Assembly: GCA_021769725.1 (NCBI GenBank)
Contig: JAETSI010000002.1
Location: 1 to 64,000, forward strand
Direction: 5' to 3'
Length of the DNA: 64,000 bases
Origin: Oscillospiraceae bacterium
GTDB taxonomy: Bacteria; Bacillota; Clostridia; Oscillospirales; Ruminococcaceae
The translations under genes were made by a program, and so were the position numbers. Below, piece by piece: positions 6,583 to 16,074 of this stretch (position 1 is its first letter; every line of letters starts with the position of its first letter). A model generated the notes under the pieces. That model was not told where the DNA came from and ran no database searches. It saw only the letters and a list, made by a program, of their open reading frames with translations.

Positions 6583-9102
6583 TTATCCGAAATTTTCCGA
6601 AAGATAGATCGACATACGATTCTGTAACATATATGCGCATTCCTTCGGAGTTATTTCATAGTGGAACATACGCTGAAGTTCTTCATTATAAATATCGTAT
6701 ACATCGTTGTATCTCTGAGTATATTCATCGGAAACTCTGTCAGGGGAAGAAGATAGTACAGCTCCGGCAATGTACTTATCAACAACTGCTATATCTTCAT
6801 CAGTCAGATCTCCAAGCTCAAGATATTTAGTGTTGCCGTTTTCGTCAAAATATCCGGTGGGGTAGAGATAGCCGGTATAATCTTCATATCCGACTGCATA
6901 TTCATTGTCCTGCGGTTGTTGATCGTTTTTCCTGTATATCTCAAGACCGCTGTTCGTTACAGGAAATCTGGCTCCTGTATTATATGCGTCCTTATAGCAT
7001 TTGTCGCTTAAACGATATTTTATGAATTGCCATGCAAGCTCCTTGTTTTCGCAGCATTCCGGGATAGCGTACTGGCTGTGCGGAAAACTGAAAACTGCCG
7101 TATCCATTTTACCGTCGACCTCACCGAGTACGGTAACGTCTTCATTGCCGAAAGTTCCTTTTATTTCGTATAAATAATTATTGTATCTGCTGATATAGCT
7201 GTTGTTTAAAAGCGCCTTGTCCTCTATATACCGGCATTGCTGATCTATCCACCGCTGACGTGACTCCTCTTCGGAGGGTTCTTCATAAACGTAATTTTCA
7301 TCAGGTTCAGGATCAGGCTCGCCTGCCTGACAGTATTCAAGAAAACGGAGGAACTGTGGCGAATCAAAGTGACATTCAGCCTTTTCCTTGTCTATCCAGT
7401 GCCAGTGGTTTATAATACACGATCTTCCGTTCCGCGTCTTATATGATTCGTTCACAGAATCATTTCCAAGTATCTCGCTTTCGTTTTTAATGCAGTCCAG
7501 ATAAGTGTCAAAATCGAATTTCTTTATATCGCTCACAAATTTTGTTTTTGCCGTATTATCCAGCCTGATAGAGAAATTTGTTGGAATCGAATATACATGA
7601 CCGTCAAAAGATCTGTCTGCGGCGTTCAGCACACTGGGAACAAAACTCTCACGGGTAAGGGTTTCATCCTTGTCCATAAAATCATAGAGATCGCACAGCG
7701 CCCCCATGTCTGCAAGATCAATTCCGCCGAAAATTCCTGTGATATTGCCGCCGCCTTCGAGGACTAATACGTCCGGAAGTTCTCCTTTTGTAACGTCCTG
7801 CCTTAGCTGTTCAACAGCGCTGCTGCGAGCGTCTTCTATTTTTTTAAAGTAAGCATCCATAGCTTCGTCGTCGTCGAAGTCCATATTCTGCGAAACATGA
7901 TCGCTTTCCTGATAATATTTCACTTTGATCCGGCAATCACTGTTGTTTTCGTTGAAATCCTCGACTACAGAGCTGAAAAATTGATTTTCGTAGAACATTC
8001 CAACGGTTATGGTGGGAATATTTTCAAGCTCTGCCGGATCGCATTGAGTGAATTTTTTGACACTGACTGACCAGTCGCTGTAGCTTGTGACCGGAACAAT
8101 GAATTTCCCGTCAGAACCGATAGCAAAATCTGAAAAATTACTGGAATTAAGTCCGGCTGCATTAAGGCTGAAAAGTGATTCTATGGTACCGTCATCTGCT
8201 CTTACGCCATAGATCGTTGTCATAGAGCTGACGTACATCGAGTAATCGCCCGAACCGGGAACGATATCATACGATACAGTTTCCGGAAATTTGTATGTCA
8301 GGTCTGTTTTTTCAGCTTTTCCCTCCGAATTGACTTTACAGAACTGCACGCTTTCATCGCCGGTGCGGACAGCGCATATTATATTCCCGTCCTTATCCGA
8401 ACCGATACATTCTGCGGAACAGCCGTCATCAACGGTAAGTTCACCAATGTAAGTTCCGTCGATTGAAAATACTTCGTATGTTCCGTTGACGCTTACAACT
8501 AATGTTTTTCCGTCCGAAGCCATTCCGCTTATTGCGGTATCTCTTTCCGGCGTTATGGGACAGCTTGTTACATCGTTTGCAGTGAGCACGCTGCCGTCAG
8601 GAGCGTAGGTGTATATCCTGAAACCGTAGCTTGCGGCTGCATCATATTCTTCCTGGCTGTAGTCGGGGGACGATGTGTCGGGGGCAGGGAGATCGCCATA
8701 ATCCACGTTGTTTATAAAGGTCACGGCAGTTCCGTCGTCAAGTACGGTGATATTGTAGTTTGCACCCACATTAAAGTCAGGGTAATCTATTTCTTTGAAT
8801 TCCGTAAAGTCACGGTCGGTGATCCAGAACTGCGGTGATTTTTTTCCTGAGCCTAACAGAAGATAATTGTTTCCTCCGTTAAAAACATTGGAGCAGTAGA
8901 TCATATTTATATCCGCCGGAAGGTCAAGAGATTTCTTCTGATAAGCCGCATCCGAAAGCTTGACGGCTGTCATTCCAGTGGTATCGGGGGATTCTTCTTT
9001 GGAAACAGAGCTGCTGCTTTTGCTTTTGTTATTTTTACTTTCGCAGGAAAAGCACGCTGTACAGACTGTAAGTGCGAAGATAAATGCAAGTAATTTTTTC
9101 AT
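6583..9102 (-). CDS. Lipoprotein: propeller-like N-terminus plus solute-binding domain (copy 2)
   Basis: About 839 residues, starting at the ATG at 9102 behind AGAAAGG. The signal peptide ends in a lipobox (TACFSC), so it is anchored outside the membrane. The first ~365 residues are repetitive and beta-rich ('DDGTAVTFINNVDYGDLPAPDT', 'VDGTYIGELTVDDG'), suggesting a propeller. From 'PTITVGMFYENQFF' the rest resembles an ABC-type family 1 sugar-binding protein (ENKELAWQFIKYRLSD is typical). No permease or ATPase genes are nearby, so it could be an orphan binding protein, a polysaccharide-binding surface protein or a sensor partner. It is a paralogue of the gene 19 bases upstream. Confidence 0.7.
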   Translation of the reverse strand: MKKLLAFIFALTVCTACFSCESKNNKSKSSSSVSKEESPDTTGMTAVKLSDAAYQKKSLDLPADINMIYCSNVFNGGNNYLLLGSGKKSPQFWITDRDFTEFKEIDYPDFNVGANYNITVLDDGTAVTFINNVDYGDLPAPDTSSPDYSQEEYDAAASYGFRIYTYAPDGSVLTANDVTSCPITPERDTAISGMASDGKTLVVSVNGTYEVFSIDGTYIGELTVDDGCSAECIGSDKDGNIICAVRTGDESVQFCKVNSEGKAEKTDLTYKFPETVSYDIVPGSGDYSMYVSSMTTIYGVRADDGTIESLFSLNAAGLNSSNFSDFAIGSDGKFIVPVTSYSDWSVSVKKFTQCDPAELENIPTITVGMFYENQFFSSVVEDFNENNSDCRIKVKYYQESDHVSQNMDFDDDEAMDAYFKKIEDARSSAVEQLRQDVTKGELPDVLVLEGGGNITGIFGGIDLADMGALCDLYDFMDKDETLTRESFVPSVLNAADRSFDGHVYSIPTNFSIRLDNTAKTKFVSDIKKFDFDTYLDCIKNESEILGNDSVNESYKTRNGRSCIINHWHWIDKEKAECHFDSPQFLRFLEYCQAGEPDPEPDENYVYEEPSEEESRQRWIDQQCRYIEDKALLNNSYISRYNNYLYEIKGTFGNEDVTVLGEVDGKMDTAVFSFPHSQYAIPECCENKELAWQFIKYRLSDKCYKDAYNTGARFPVTNSGLEIYRKNDQQPQDNEYAVGYEDYTGYLYPTGYFDENGNTKYLELGDLTDEDIAVVDKYIAGAVLSSSPDRVSDEYTQRYNDVYDIYNEELQRMFHYEITPKECAYMLQNRMSIYLSENFG

Positions 9103-9121
9103 TAAAATCAACCTTTCTGAA

Positions 9122-11536
9122 TTATCCGAATTGCTCGGAGAGATAAATGGATATACGACTTTGTATCATTGAAGCGCAGTCTTCGGCGGAAGATTCGCCG
9201 TGGAAGAATTTTTCTATTTCCTCGTTGAAAATGCGCATTGTTTCGGAAGCCTGTTCGTTGGTGAAGGCTGCGTAGATATAGGACTGATCGCTTGGCTTTG
9301 CGGAATCTATAAACTTATTTACTTCTGAGACGACATTATCATCCACATATCCAAGACGTTCATAAATATACTCGCCGTTTTCGTCCTTTGTATATGTATC
9401 ATATGTAACGCCGCCGTAGTCTTTTATCTGCGAATTGTAAGTATCACCCATTGGCTGTTTGTCATATTCCTCTAAAATCTTCATGCCGCTTTTGGTTGGC
9501 GCAAAACTTGGCATCCAATGGTAGCTGTCGGTAAAGTAATAATCCCTGTAATAATCATCGCTGAGCATATGCTTTATAAATTGCCATGCAAGCTCTTTAT
9601 TATCAGAAGTTTTTGTAATACCGTATGAATTGGACATAGCCTGTATTAAAGCGCCGCTGTTTTTCGATCCGGGTTTTCCCAGAACAGTAAACGGTTCTCC
9701 GCCGAACTCGCCTTTAGTTAAAGTGATATAGTCTTTATAATTCATAATAGAACCGTTGGTAAACAGTTCACGGTTTTCTCTGATTGCATAGTTGTATCTG
9801 CGCTGTTCAGCGTCCTGATCGTATTCTTCACCCTCGGATGCGTATGCATACTGATCGTCCGGAATACCCTCATATGCGTATTTCAGGGCACGTATGAAGT
9901 CCGGAGAATCAAAGCTGCATGAGACGTTTTTAAAGTCAAGATAATCGCTGAAACTATCAATACGAAGCCGCTGCCATTGGGTTTCTTCCTTGTTTTTAAA
10001 TTCGTCAGCCATGCCTGCCGGAGGCTCTTCAAGGAGATCCATATATGTGTTGAAATCCCAGTTTTGTATATCCCCCACAAATTCAGTCTTTGCCATGTAT
10101 GGGAGACGAACTCTGAACGATTCCGGCATCAGGTACAGATGACCGTTAAAATTATAGTCAAGATGTTCAAGCAGACTCGGTACAAGCGCATCACGGGTGA
10201 GGGTATCGTCCTTGTCCATGAATTCGTAGAGGTCGCAGTAAATATCCATGTTCAAGGTGTTGAATTCGCCGATCATTCCGTCTATTTCGCTTGAAACGAT
10301 AATATCGGGAAGATTTCTGTCAAGAGCGTCCTGTCTTATCTGTTCCGTGGCATCTTCATATTCTTCGCTGTCGCCGCCGTATGATTTCAGCGTTATCTGG
10401 TAATCCTGATTTTCGTCATTGAAGATTTCAATATATTCTTCCAAAGGCCAGTTCCTGCCATAAAAGCCGATTGTGAGCGTCGGGATGTTTTCAAGTTCCG
10501 AGGGATCGCATGGAATAAAACGCTTTATTTTGCATGTCCAGTTGCTGTAATTGGTTATCGGAACTGCAAAATTGCCGTCCGGGCACATGACAAAGTTTGA
10601 AAAGTTACTTGAGTTCAGCCCTGCACGGTTGACGCTGAACAGAGGAACAATAGAATTATCCCCGGATCTTATGCCGTATATAGTGGTCATGGAGCGGATG
10701 AACATGGTATAATCGCCCCAGCCCGGCTCTATTTCTCCGTAGACAGTCTCGGAAAGTCCATATGTCACCAAGCTTTTTTTCGTTTCGCCCTTGTTGGTTA
10801 TTTCACGGAGCTGTATGTTGTCAGCATCGGTGCGAACGGCAGCGATAAGCTTTCCACTGCTGTTTTTTCCGATATTCTCAACTGTTTCTCCGTCATTTGC
10901 AGTTAGTGCGCCAATATATGTACCGTCTACAGAGAATACCTCGTAACTGCCGTCAATATTTACAATAACTGTTTTTCCGTCTGAAACGCAGTCGGTTATC
11001 TGCGTCATCTGCTCCGGAAGCGTCGGAAAATCTTTTATTTCGTTGTCAGAGAGAAGACTTCCGTCGGTGGAATAGGTCAATATCCTGAATTTATACTCTG
11101 CCGCCGCTTCGTATTCTTCATAGTTATAATCCTCGGAGTTTGGATCAGGGGCGGGAAGATCGCCATAGCTTACATCGTTTATAAATGTTACAAATATCCC
11201 ATCCTCTGAAACGTCGGGCATATATGCAGCGCCGTATTTGAAATCGGGGATATCTACTTTGGTAAACGATGTAAAATCAGCGTCTGTAATCCAGAAAGCG
11301 ACTCCGCCTGAGCCATAGCCGATCACAAAATATTTTGAGCATTTGTCAAAGGGATCAACACTGTAGATCATTGTCATATCCTCTGGCAGCTTAATGATAT
11401 CGCCTTTATAAGCAATGTTGTTCATTTTTTCAGCCGTAAATGAGCGTGAAACTTCGTTTTTCTTATTTGTTTTACTACAGGAAAAAGCAGAAGTACAAAG
11501 AACAATTGCAGAAATTACTGCGACTAATTTTTTCAT
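9122..11536 (-). CDS. Lipoprotein: propeller-like N-terminus plus solute-binding domain (copy 1)
   Basis: About 804 residues from the ATG behind AGAGGTTG, with a lipobox (SAFSC). It shares long blocks with the downstream copy: 'VTFINDVSYGDLPAPDPNSEDYNYEEY', 'GLNSSNFSNF', 'PCDPSELENIPTLT', 'CDLYEFMDKDDTLTRDALVPS', 'ELAWQFIKHMLSD' and a C-terminal 'ISIYLSEQFG'. The N-terminal half looks like a propeller and the C-terminal half like a family 1 solute-binding protein. The two genes form an operon from a tandem duplication, but the middle has diverged, suggesting different ligands. No transporter partner is visible. Surface glycan capture is the most likely role. Confidence 0.7.
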   Translation of the reverse strand: MKKLVAVISAIVLCTSAFSCSKTNKKNEVSRSFTAEKMNNIAYKGDIIKLPEDMTMIYSVDPFDKCSKYFVIGYGSGGVAFWITDADFTSFTKVDIPDFKYGAAYMPDVSEDGIFVTFINDVSYGDLPAPDPNSEDYNYEEYEAAAEYKFRILTYSTDGSLLSDNEIKDFPTLPEQMTQITDCVSDGKTVIVNIDGSYEVFSVDGTYIGALTANDGETVENIGKNSSGKLIAAVRTDADNIQLREITNKGETKKSLVTYGLSETVYGEIEPGWGDYTMFIRSMTTIYGIRSGDNSIVPLFSVNRAGLNSSNFSNFVMCPDGNFAVPITNYSNWTCKIKRFIPCDPSELENIPTLTIGFYGRNWPLEEYIEIFNDENQDYQITLKSYGGDSEEYEDATEQIRQDALDRNLPDIIVSSEIDGMIGEFNTLNMDIYCDLYEFMDKDDTLTRDALVPSLLEHLDYNFNGHLYLMPESFRVRLPYMAKTEFVGDIQNWDFNTYMDLLEEPPAGMADEFKNKEETQWQRLRIDSFSDYLDFKNVSCSFDSPDFIRALKYAYEGIPDDQYAYASEGEEYDQDAEQRRYNYAIRENRELFTNGSIMNYKDYITLTKGEFGGEPFTVLGKPGSKNSGALIQAMSNSYGITKTSDNKELAWQFIKHMLSDDYYRDYYFTDSYHWMPSFAPTKSGMKILEEYDKQPMGDTYNSQIKDYGGVTYDTYTKDENGEYIYERLGYVDDNVVSEVNKFIDSAKPSDQSYIYAAFTNEQASETMRIFNEEIEKFFHGESSAEDCASMIQSRISIYLSEQFG

Positions 11537-11554
11537 ATAAACACAACCTCTCAT

Positions 11555-11755
11555 AAAAGTGTTTTCATAAGTAAGTGATTTTATTGAATAAAAAAGACGA
11601 AAAATTCGTAATAATTGTAGATATGCACAAATATAAGCTTAAAAGTATGTTAATTATCACGAAATTTAATTTAGGTCTTTTATTTTTTGCGAAGCTGTGT
11701 TATAATTAAAGAAATATACGGAATGCATTTCCAGGCAGTCAATATGTGACTGTTC
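11555..11755. other. AT-rich intergenic gap between divergent genes
   Basis: Non-coding. It should hold the minus-strand promoter for the lipoprotein pair and possibly a plus-strand promoter for the GGDEF gene (TTATAATTAAAG near 11700 resembles a -10 region). I could not assign a clear -35. Confidence 0.4.
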
Positions 11756-11758
11756 TTA

Positions 11759-11918
11759 GAGCCTGTTTAATATCTCGCTGCGCACGTCTTTTCGGCAAAT
11801 TTTGCCGATGTATGCGTTGAAAAAGCTCACTATACGTCAGTATGCTTTCGCTTTTTCGTCTTGTCCTCGGTAAAATTATGCTCAAAAATCCGTACACACC
11901 GAGATGTTAAACAGGCTC
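11759..11918. mobile_element. MITE-like 160-bp element with terminal inverted repeats
   Basis: The left end GAGCCTGTTTAATATCTCG and right end CGAGATGTTAAACAGGCTC are near-perfect 19-base inverted repeats. The element is flanked by a direct TTA on both sides (11756-11758, 11919-11921), a plausible 3-bp target duplication. The interior is non-coding and has a further inverted repeat (GAAAAAGC/GCTTTTTC). It looks like a non-autonomous transposon mobilised by a transposase elsewhere. It ends about 30 bases before the GGDEF gene start and may alter its expression. Confidence 0.7.
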
Positions 11919-11949
11919 TTACAAAATTTTTGTTCAGTAGGTGTTAAGA

Positions 11950-13860
11950 ATGGGTAATATAATTAATATTGCAGTTATTGTATCCGGTCTGGATGAAGAA
12001 TACCAGAGCAACATTATAGGAGGAATAAACCGATTTGCTCGTGAAAACGAGGTGAATGTTTCTTACTTTGCCGCTTTTGGAGGAATGCTTGCAAGCAAAA
12101 GATTCGATATAGGCGAGTACAGTATCTATAATATGGTTGATTTCACAAAATTTGACGGTGTTCTGCTTATGACAAATACTATCTGTGCCCCGGATGTAAA
12201 AGAACGCATAGTAAATAAAGTCAGAAAAGCAGGTATTCCGGCTGTGGTTATTGACAACTCGGAATATTCCGATATGTATGATATATGCATTGACAATACC
12301 GCCGCTATGGAGGAGATTGTAAATCACGTTATAACTGAGCACGGCGCTAAGGTCATAAATTATATTTCAGGTCCACTTTCAAATCCGGAAGCAAAGGACA
12401 GATACGAGGCTTTTCTTAGAGTAATGAGTGAAAATGATCTTGAAGCTGACCCGGCAAGAGTGTTCTACGGCGAGTTCAGAAGCGGCGACGGAAAACTGGC
12501 TGTGGATGAATTTGTAAAATCAGGCTTATCACTGCCCGACGCTTTTATCTGTGCCAACGATGCCATGGCTCTGACCGCTGTTTCCGCTCTTCAGAAGCTT
12601 GGCTACAGAGTGCCGGATGATGTTATTGTTACAGGCTTTGACTATACATACAATGCAAGAAATTTTTGCCCTGCCCTTACTTCGGTTAAAAGGCCGCTGT
12701 TTACATCAGGATATAAGGCTTGCAGCATTATTTATGATATTATCAGCGGCGGCAAACCTCACAAGAGTACGAGACTGGAGGCATATCCCGTATTTTCGGA
12801 AAGTTGTGGCTGTCTGACTGAATCTCCCGATGATTTCAGGGACTTTAAGAGACGTACATACAAGAATACAGAGAATTCAAACGCCAACGTTTCCATGCTC
12901 AACCGCCTTACGGCAGGGTTGGCTGAAACTGAAACGGTTGAAGAGCATATGAACATTATCGGTGATTTTGTCGAAGAACTTGGCTGTGAGAAATTCTGCC
13001 TGTGTCTTGCCGACGATTGGCAAGACACATACGGCGGTCCTACTGTCACTGAGGACGGTGGCAGTTCTTTCTCGTCGTATATGACTGCTCCGCTTATCTG
13101 GGACAGAGGGGGAAGAAGAACGGTAAGTTGTTTCCCGAGCAGCAATATGTATCCGGAAGAACAGCTTACAGGAGGAAATATCAGTTATTTCCTGCCGCTT
13201 CACTTCCGTGAAAGATGCTTGGGATATTACATAATCACCAACGGCGATTTTCCTGTCAGCAGTCTTCTTTGCCATACCCTTACAATGACTATTAGCAATT
13301 CAATTGAAAATATCCGCAAGCTCTATCATCTTAACAAGGCAATGGAAGAACTGAACAGGATATATGTAATTGATCCGCTGTGCAATATTTACAACAGAAA
13401 CGGCTTTATAAATCAGGCTGATGATATGTACAAAGAATGTGTGAAGAAGAAAAAACGCATTATGCTCAGCTTTGTTGATATGGACGGATTGAAGTTTATC
13501 AACGATAATTATGGTCATAACGAGGGAGATTTTGCTATTCAGCGCCTGGCAGGAATTATAAACGAGTGCTGCGATCATTCTGCGATATGCGCACGTTTTG
13601 GCGGCGATGAGTTTGTAATCTTTGACACAAATGCGTCAGAGGGCAGTCCTGAGTCACTGGCAAGAAAGCTTAGTGTGAAACTGGACAGTATAAACGCTAT
13701 TATTAAAAAGCCTTATACTCTTTCTGCAAGCGTAGGAAGTATTCTGTCAGTTCCAGGAGATAACGACACGCTGTACAGTCTTATCAAGCAGGCAGATGAT
13801 AAGATGTACGATGTCAAGAAAAAGAAACACAACGCAAGAAAGTCCGAAAAAATATCATAA
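11950..13860 (+). CDS. Cytosolic sugar-binding-like sensor with GGDEF diguanylate cyclase
   Basis: About 636 residues from the ATG at 11950; the GTG nine bases earlier is the alternative. Residues 3-290 form a LacI/RbsB-type binding fold (IGGINRFARENEVNVSYFA, 'PDAFICANDAMALTAVSALQKLGYRVPDDVIVTGFD'), but there is no N-terminal helix-turn-helix, signal peptide or membrane segment. Residues about 300-450 may be GAF-like. The GGDEF domain begins near 480 and carries an intact 'RFGGDEFVIF' motif near 550, so it should make c-di-GMP from GTP. No EAL domain is present. Inference: a cytosolic sugar or metabolite level is converted to c-di-GMP, perhaps controlling adhesion to fibre. Confidence 0.85.
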   Translation: MGNIINIAVIVSGLDEEYQSNIIGGINRFARENEVNVSYFAAFGGMLASKRFDIGEYSIYNMVDFTKFDGVLLMTNTICAPDVKERIVNKVRKAGIPAVVIDNSEYSDMYDICIDNTAAMEEIVNHVITEHGAKVINYISGPLSNPEAKDRYEAFLRVMSENDLEADPARVFYGEFRSGDGKLAVDEFVKSGLSLPDAFICANDAMALTAVSALQKLGYRVPDDVIVTGFDYTYNARNFCPALTSVKRPLFTSGYKACSIIYDIISGGKPHKSTRLEAYPVFSESCGCLTESPDDFRDFKRRTYKNTENSNANVSMLNRLTAGLAETETVEEHMNIIGDFVEELGCEKFCLCLADDWQDTYGGPTVTEDGGSSFSSYMTAPLIWDRGGRRTVSCFPSSNMYPEEQLTGGNISYFLPLHFRERCLGYYIITNGDFPVSSLLCHTLTMTISNSIENIRKLYHLNKAMEELNRIYVIDPLCNIYNRNGFINQADDMYKECVKKKKRIMLSFVDMDGLKFINDNYGHNEGDFAIQRLAGIINECCDHSAICARFGGDEFVIFDTNASEGSPESLARKLSVKLDSINAIIKKPYTLSASVGSILSVPGDNDTLYSLIKQADDKMYDVKKKKHNARKSEKIS

Positions 13861-13863
13861 GAA

Positions 13864-13902
13864 AAACAGCGTCTGACCGGTATAGTCAGACGCTGTTTTT
13901 GT
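13864..13902. terminator. Bidirectional terminator
   Basis: AACAGCGTCTGAC pairs with GTCAGACGCTGTT, followed by T5 on the plus strand and preceded by an A run that serves the minus strand. It separates the GGDEF gene from the converging dap operon. Confidence 0.85.
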
Positions 13903-14303
13903 CAATTCTTTTTAAAGCCAAGAACCTTTACTGCAGCTACAGGATTACCGTCCTCGTCGGTTACACTCACATTGTAGCAGCACGTGGATCTGCCGTCCTT
14001 TATAAGTTCAGTTTCAGCAATGATGCGTTTCGTTTTGGGTGTGTCTACAAAGGAAATGTCCGTATTTACAGATACAGTGCCGATCTTTTGCCAGTTAGCT
14101 GCAACGGCAAAGGCAAAATCAGCCAGTGTGAAATATACGCCTCCCATAACGCCTCCGGCAGCGTTTTTGTGATGTTCGCTGATAGTAAGGCTGACCTTTG
14201 CATAATGTTCTCCGACCTCGTCAATAACAGCGCCGGCTTCCGTCGCAAAGCGGTCGTTTTTGAATAATTCACGGATTTGTTCAAGTTCCTCTGGTGATAT
14301 CAT
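13902..14303 (-). CDS. PaaI-like hotdog-fold thioesterase
   Basis: 133 residues, the normal length for the PaaI/YbgC-like hotdog family. 'EHHKNAAGGVMGGVYFTLADFAFAVAAN' contains the helix that carries the catalytic Asp in PaaI-type enzymes, with the conserved H-N-x-x-G-x-x-x-GG pattern. It should hydrolyse an acyl- or aryl-CoA thioester in the cytoplasm; the substrate is unknown. It starts 13 bases after dapB and is probably the last gene of the lysine-riboswitch operon, though no link to lysine synthesis is obvious. Confidence 0.85.
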   Translation of the reverse strand: MISPEELEQIRELFKNDRFATEAGAVIDEVGEHYAKVSLTISEHHKNAAGGVMGGVYFTLADFAFAVAANWQKIGTVSVNTDISFVDTPKTKRIIAETELIKDGRSTCCYNVSVTDEDGNPVAAVKVLGFKKN

Positions 14304-14316
14304 TGCTTTTTCCTCC

Positions 14317-15069
14317 TCAGCCTAAAACAGCAGACATATCGTAAAGTCCGGGTTCCTGATCTTTCAGGAAAACGGCGGCATTTATTGATCCTTCAGCGAA
14401 AACAGTCTTTGAAGCGGCAGAGTGAGACAGTGTGATTACTTCATCGTGACCTGCAAAGATAATATCGTGTTCACCTACAATAGTTCCGCCACGGATAGCG
14501 TGCATACCGATCTCGGATTTTTCACGTTTCTGACGGCGTGAATGACGGTCGTAAACAAAGTGTTTTGAGTTGTTAAGAGTCTCGTTGATAGCGTTAGCCA
14601 GCATGATAGCCGTACCGCTCGGAGCGTCGATTTTCTGATTGTGGTGCTTTTCAACGATCTCTATATCAAACTGACCGCCCAGAACGGCAGCAGCTTTTTT
14701 AGCAAGCTGTACAAGCAGATTGATGCCCAGAGACATATTGAAAGTAAAGAAAACCGGGATCTGTTCAGAAGCATTCCTGATCTTCGCAATCTGTTCGTCG
14801 CTGTAACCCGTAGAAGCTACAACAAGCGGAACACCTGTTGACAGGCAGTATTCAAGAAGTCCATCCAGTGAGGCGGGGTTGGAAAAGTCGATGATAACAT
14901 CAGGCTTTACCGGGAGTTTTGAAGGGGAATCAACAATGGGAAAATCGGCGTACTGATGTGTGTACAGATCAATTCCAGCAACAACGGCACAGTCATCACG
15001 ATCCTGGATGCAGCTGTAAATGGTTTTTCCCATTTTTCCGTTAGCGCCGCATATAGCAATATTTGTCAT
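14317..15069 (-). CDS. dapB: 4-hydroxy-tetrahydrodipicolinate reductase
   Basis: 250 residues. It reduces the DapA product with NAD(P)H in diaminopimelate/lysine synthesis. The N-terminal Rossmann motif is 'ICGANGKMGKTI'; the catalytic/substrate block 'EKHHNQKIDAPSGTA' near residue 135 and 'GEHDIIFAGHDE' near 205 are typical DapB. It follows dapA by 75 bases containing a hairpin and precedes the thioesterase gene by 13 bases. The product feeds both lysine and peptidoglycan (meso-DAP). Confidence 0.96.
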   Translation of the reverse strand: MTNIAICGANGKMGKTIYSCIQDRDDCAVVAGIDLYTHQYADFPIVDSPSKLPVKPDVIIDFSNPASLDGLLEYCLSTGVPLVVASTGYSDEQIAKIRNASEQIPVFFTFNMSLGINLLVQLAKKAAAVLGGQFDIEIVEKHHNQKIDAPSGTAIMLANAINETLNNSKHFVYDRHSRRQKREKSEIGMHAIRGGTIVGEHDIIFAGHDEVITLSHSAASKTVFAEGSINAAVFLKDQEPGLYDMSAVLG

Positions 15070-15096
15070 GTTTTACACTCCTATTTTTGAATTCTG

Positions 15097-15131
15097 AACC
15101 TGTCTGTATAATGATGTTGTGCAGACAGGTT
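15097..15131. repeat. Intercistronic hairpin between dapA and dapB
   Basis: AACCTGTCTG pairs perfectly with CAGACAGGTT across a 15-base loop. On the minus (transcribed) strand no T tract follows, so it is more likely an mRNA processing or stability element than a terminator. Confidence 0.55.
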
Positions 15132-15144
15132 TTATGGTAAACGA

Positions 15145-16035
15145 TTACTTAATAAGACCGTGCCTTTTCATAGAAGCCTGGAGTACAGCCTTATGTTCCT
15201 CAGACATTTCACAGAGAGGGAGACGGCAGGGACCTGCGTCCATGCCCATCATATTTACGGCTGCCTTTATGGGGATGGGATTTACTTCTATAAACAGGTT
15301 GTTTATAAGATCAAGATATTCTATCTGGAGCTTTGCCGCCTCTGCAAAATTGTTGTCAAGGCACAGCTGTACCATATCGTGAGTCTCCTTGGGGATAACG
15401 TGGGAAAGTACAGAAATAACGCCCTTTCCGCCCAGTGACATAATAGGCACGATCATATCGTCGTTGCCGCTGTAAACGTCGATCATATCGCCGCATTCTG
15501 CAATAAGCTTAGCAGCATAGCTGATATTTCCGCTTGCCTCCTTGACGGCTACGATATTAGGATGCTTTGCAAGCGCCTTAACGGTGGCGACATCCATATT
15601 CATTCCTGTTCTGCCGGGGATATTGTAAAGGATTATCGGAATATTGACAGCATTTGCAACAGCAGTGAAGTGAGCTATAAGACCGCTCTGAGTGGTCTTG
15701 TTGTAGTAGGGGGTGACGAGGAGAAGTCCGTCCGCACCGGCAGATTCGGCTTCTCTGGAGAGATCAGCGGCATATTTTGTATCATTGCTGCCCGTACCTG
15801 CGATAACCGGAACACGGTGCGCCGTTTTTTCAACGGCAAAGCGGATGCATTCAAGATGTTCTTCGTCTGTCATTGTAGAAGCTTCGCCTGTAGTACCGCA
15901 GATAACGATAGCGTCGGTGTGATTTTCTATCTGGAAGTCGATAAGTTCTCCCAGCTTTTTATAATTTATAGAACCGTCGGCGTTCATAGGGGTAATAATT
16001 GCTATGGCTGCGCCGGTAAAAATGGTATTCTTCAT
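15145..16035 (-). CDS. dapA: 4-hydroxy-tetrahydrodipicolinate synthase
   Basis: 296 residues, normal for the family. It condenses pyruvate with aspartate semialdehyde, the committed step to DAP/lysine. TIM-barrel landmarks: 'GTTGEASTMTDEEH' near 45, 'VTPYYNKTTQSGLIAHF' with the catalytic tyrosine near 135, 'IILYNIPGRTG', and 'VAVKEASGN' with the Schiff-base lysine near 165. It is the second gene of asd-dapA-dapB, 39 bases after asd, under the lysine riboswitch. Confidence 0.97.
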   Translation of the reverse strand: MKNTIFTGAAIAIITPMNADGSINYKKLGELIDFQIENHTDAIVICGTTGEASTMTDEEHLECIRFAVEKTAHRVPVIAGTGSNDTKYAADLSREAESAGADGLLLVTPYYNKTTQSGLIAHFTAVANAVNIPIILYNIPGRTGMNMDVATVKALAKHPNIVAVKEASGNISYAAKLIAECGDMIDVYSGNDDMIVPIMSLGGKGVISVLSHVIPKETHDMVQLCLDNNFAEAAKLQIEYLDLINNLFIEVNPIPIKAAVNMMGMDAGPCRLPLCEMSEEHKAVLQASMKRHGLIK

Positions 16036-16074
16036 AAATAAGTTCCTTTCATATATGCGGACGTTTGTCGAAAA

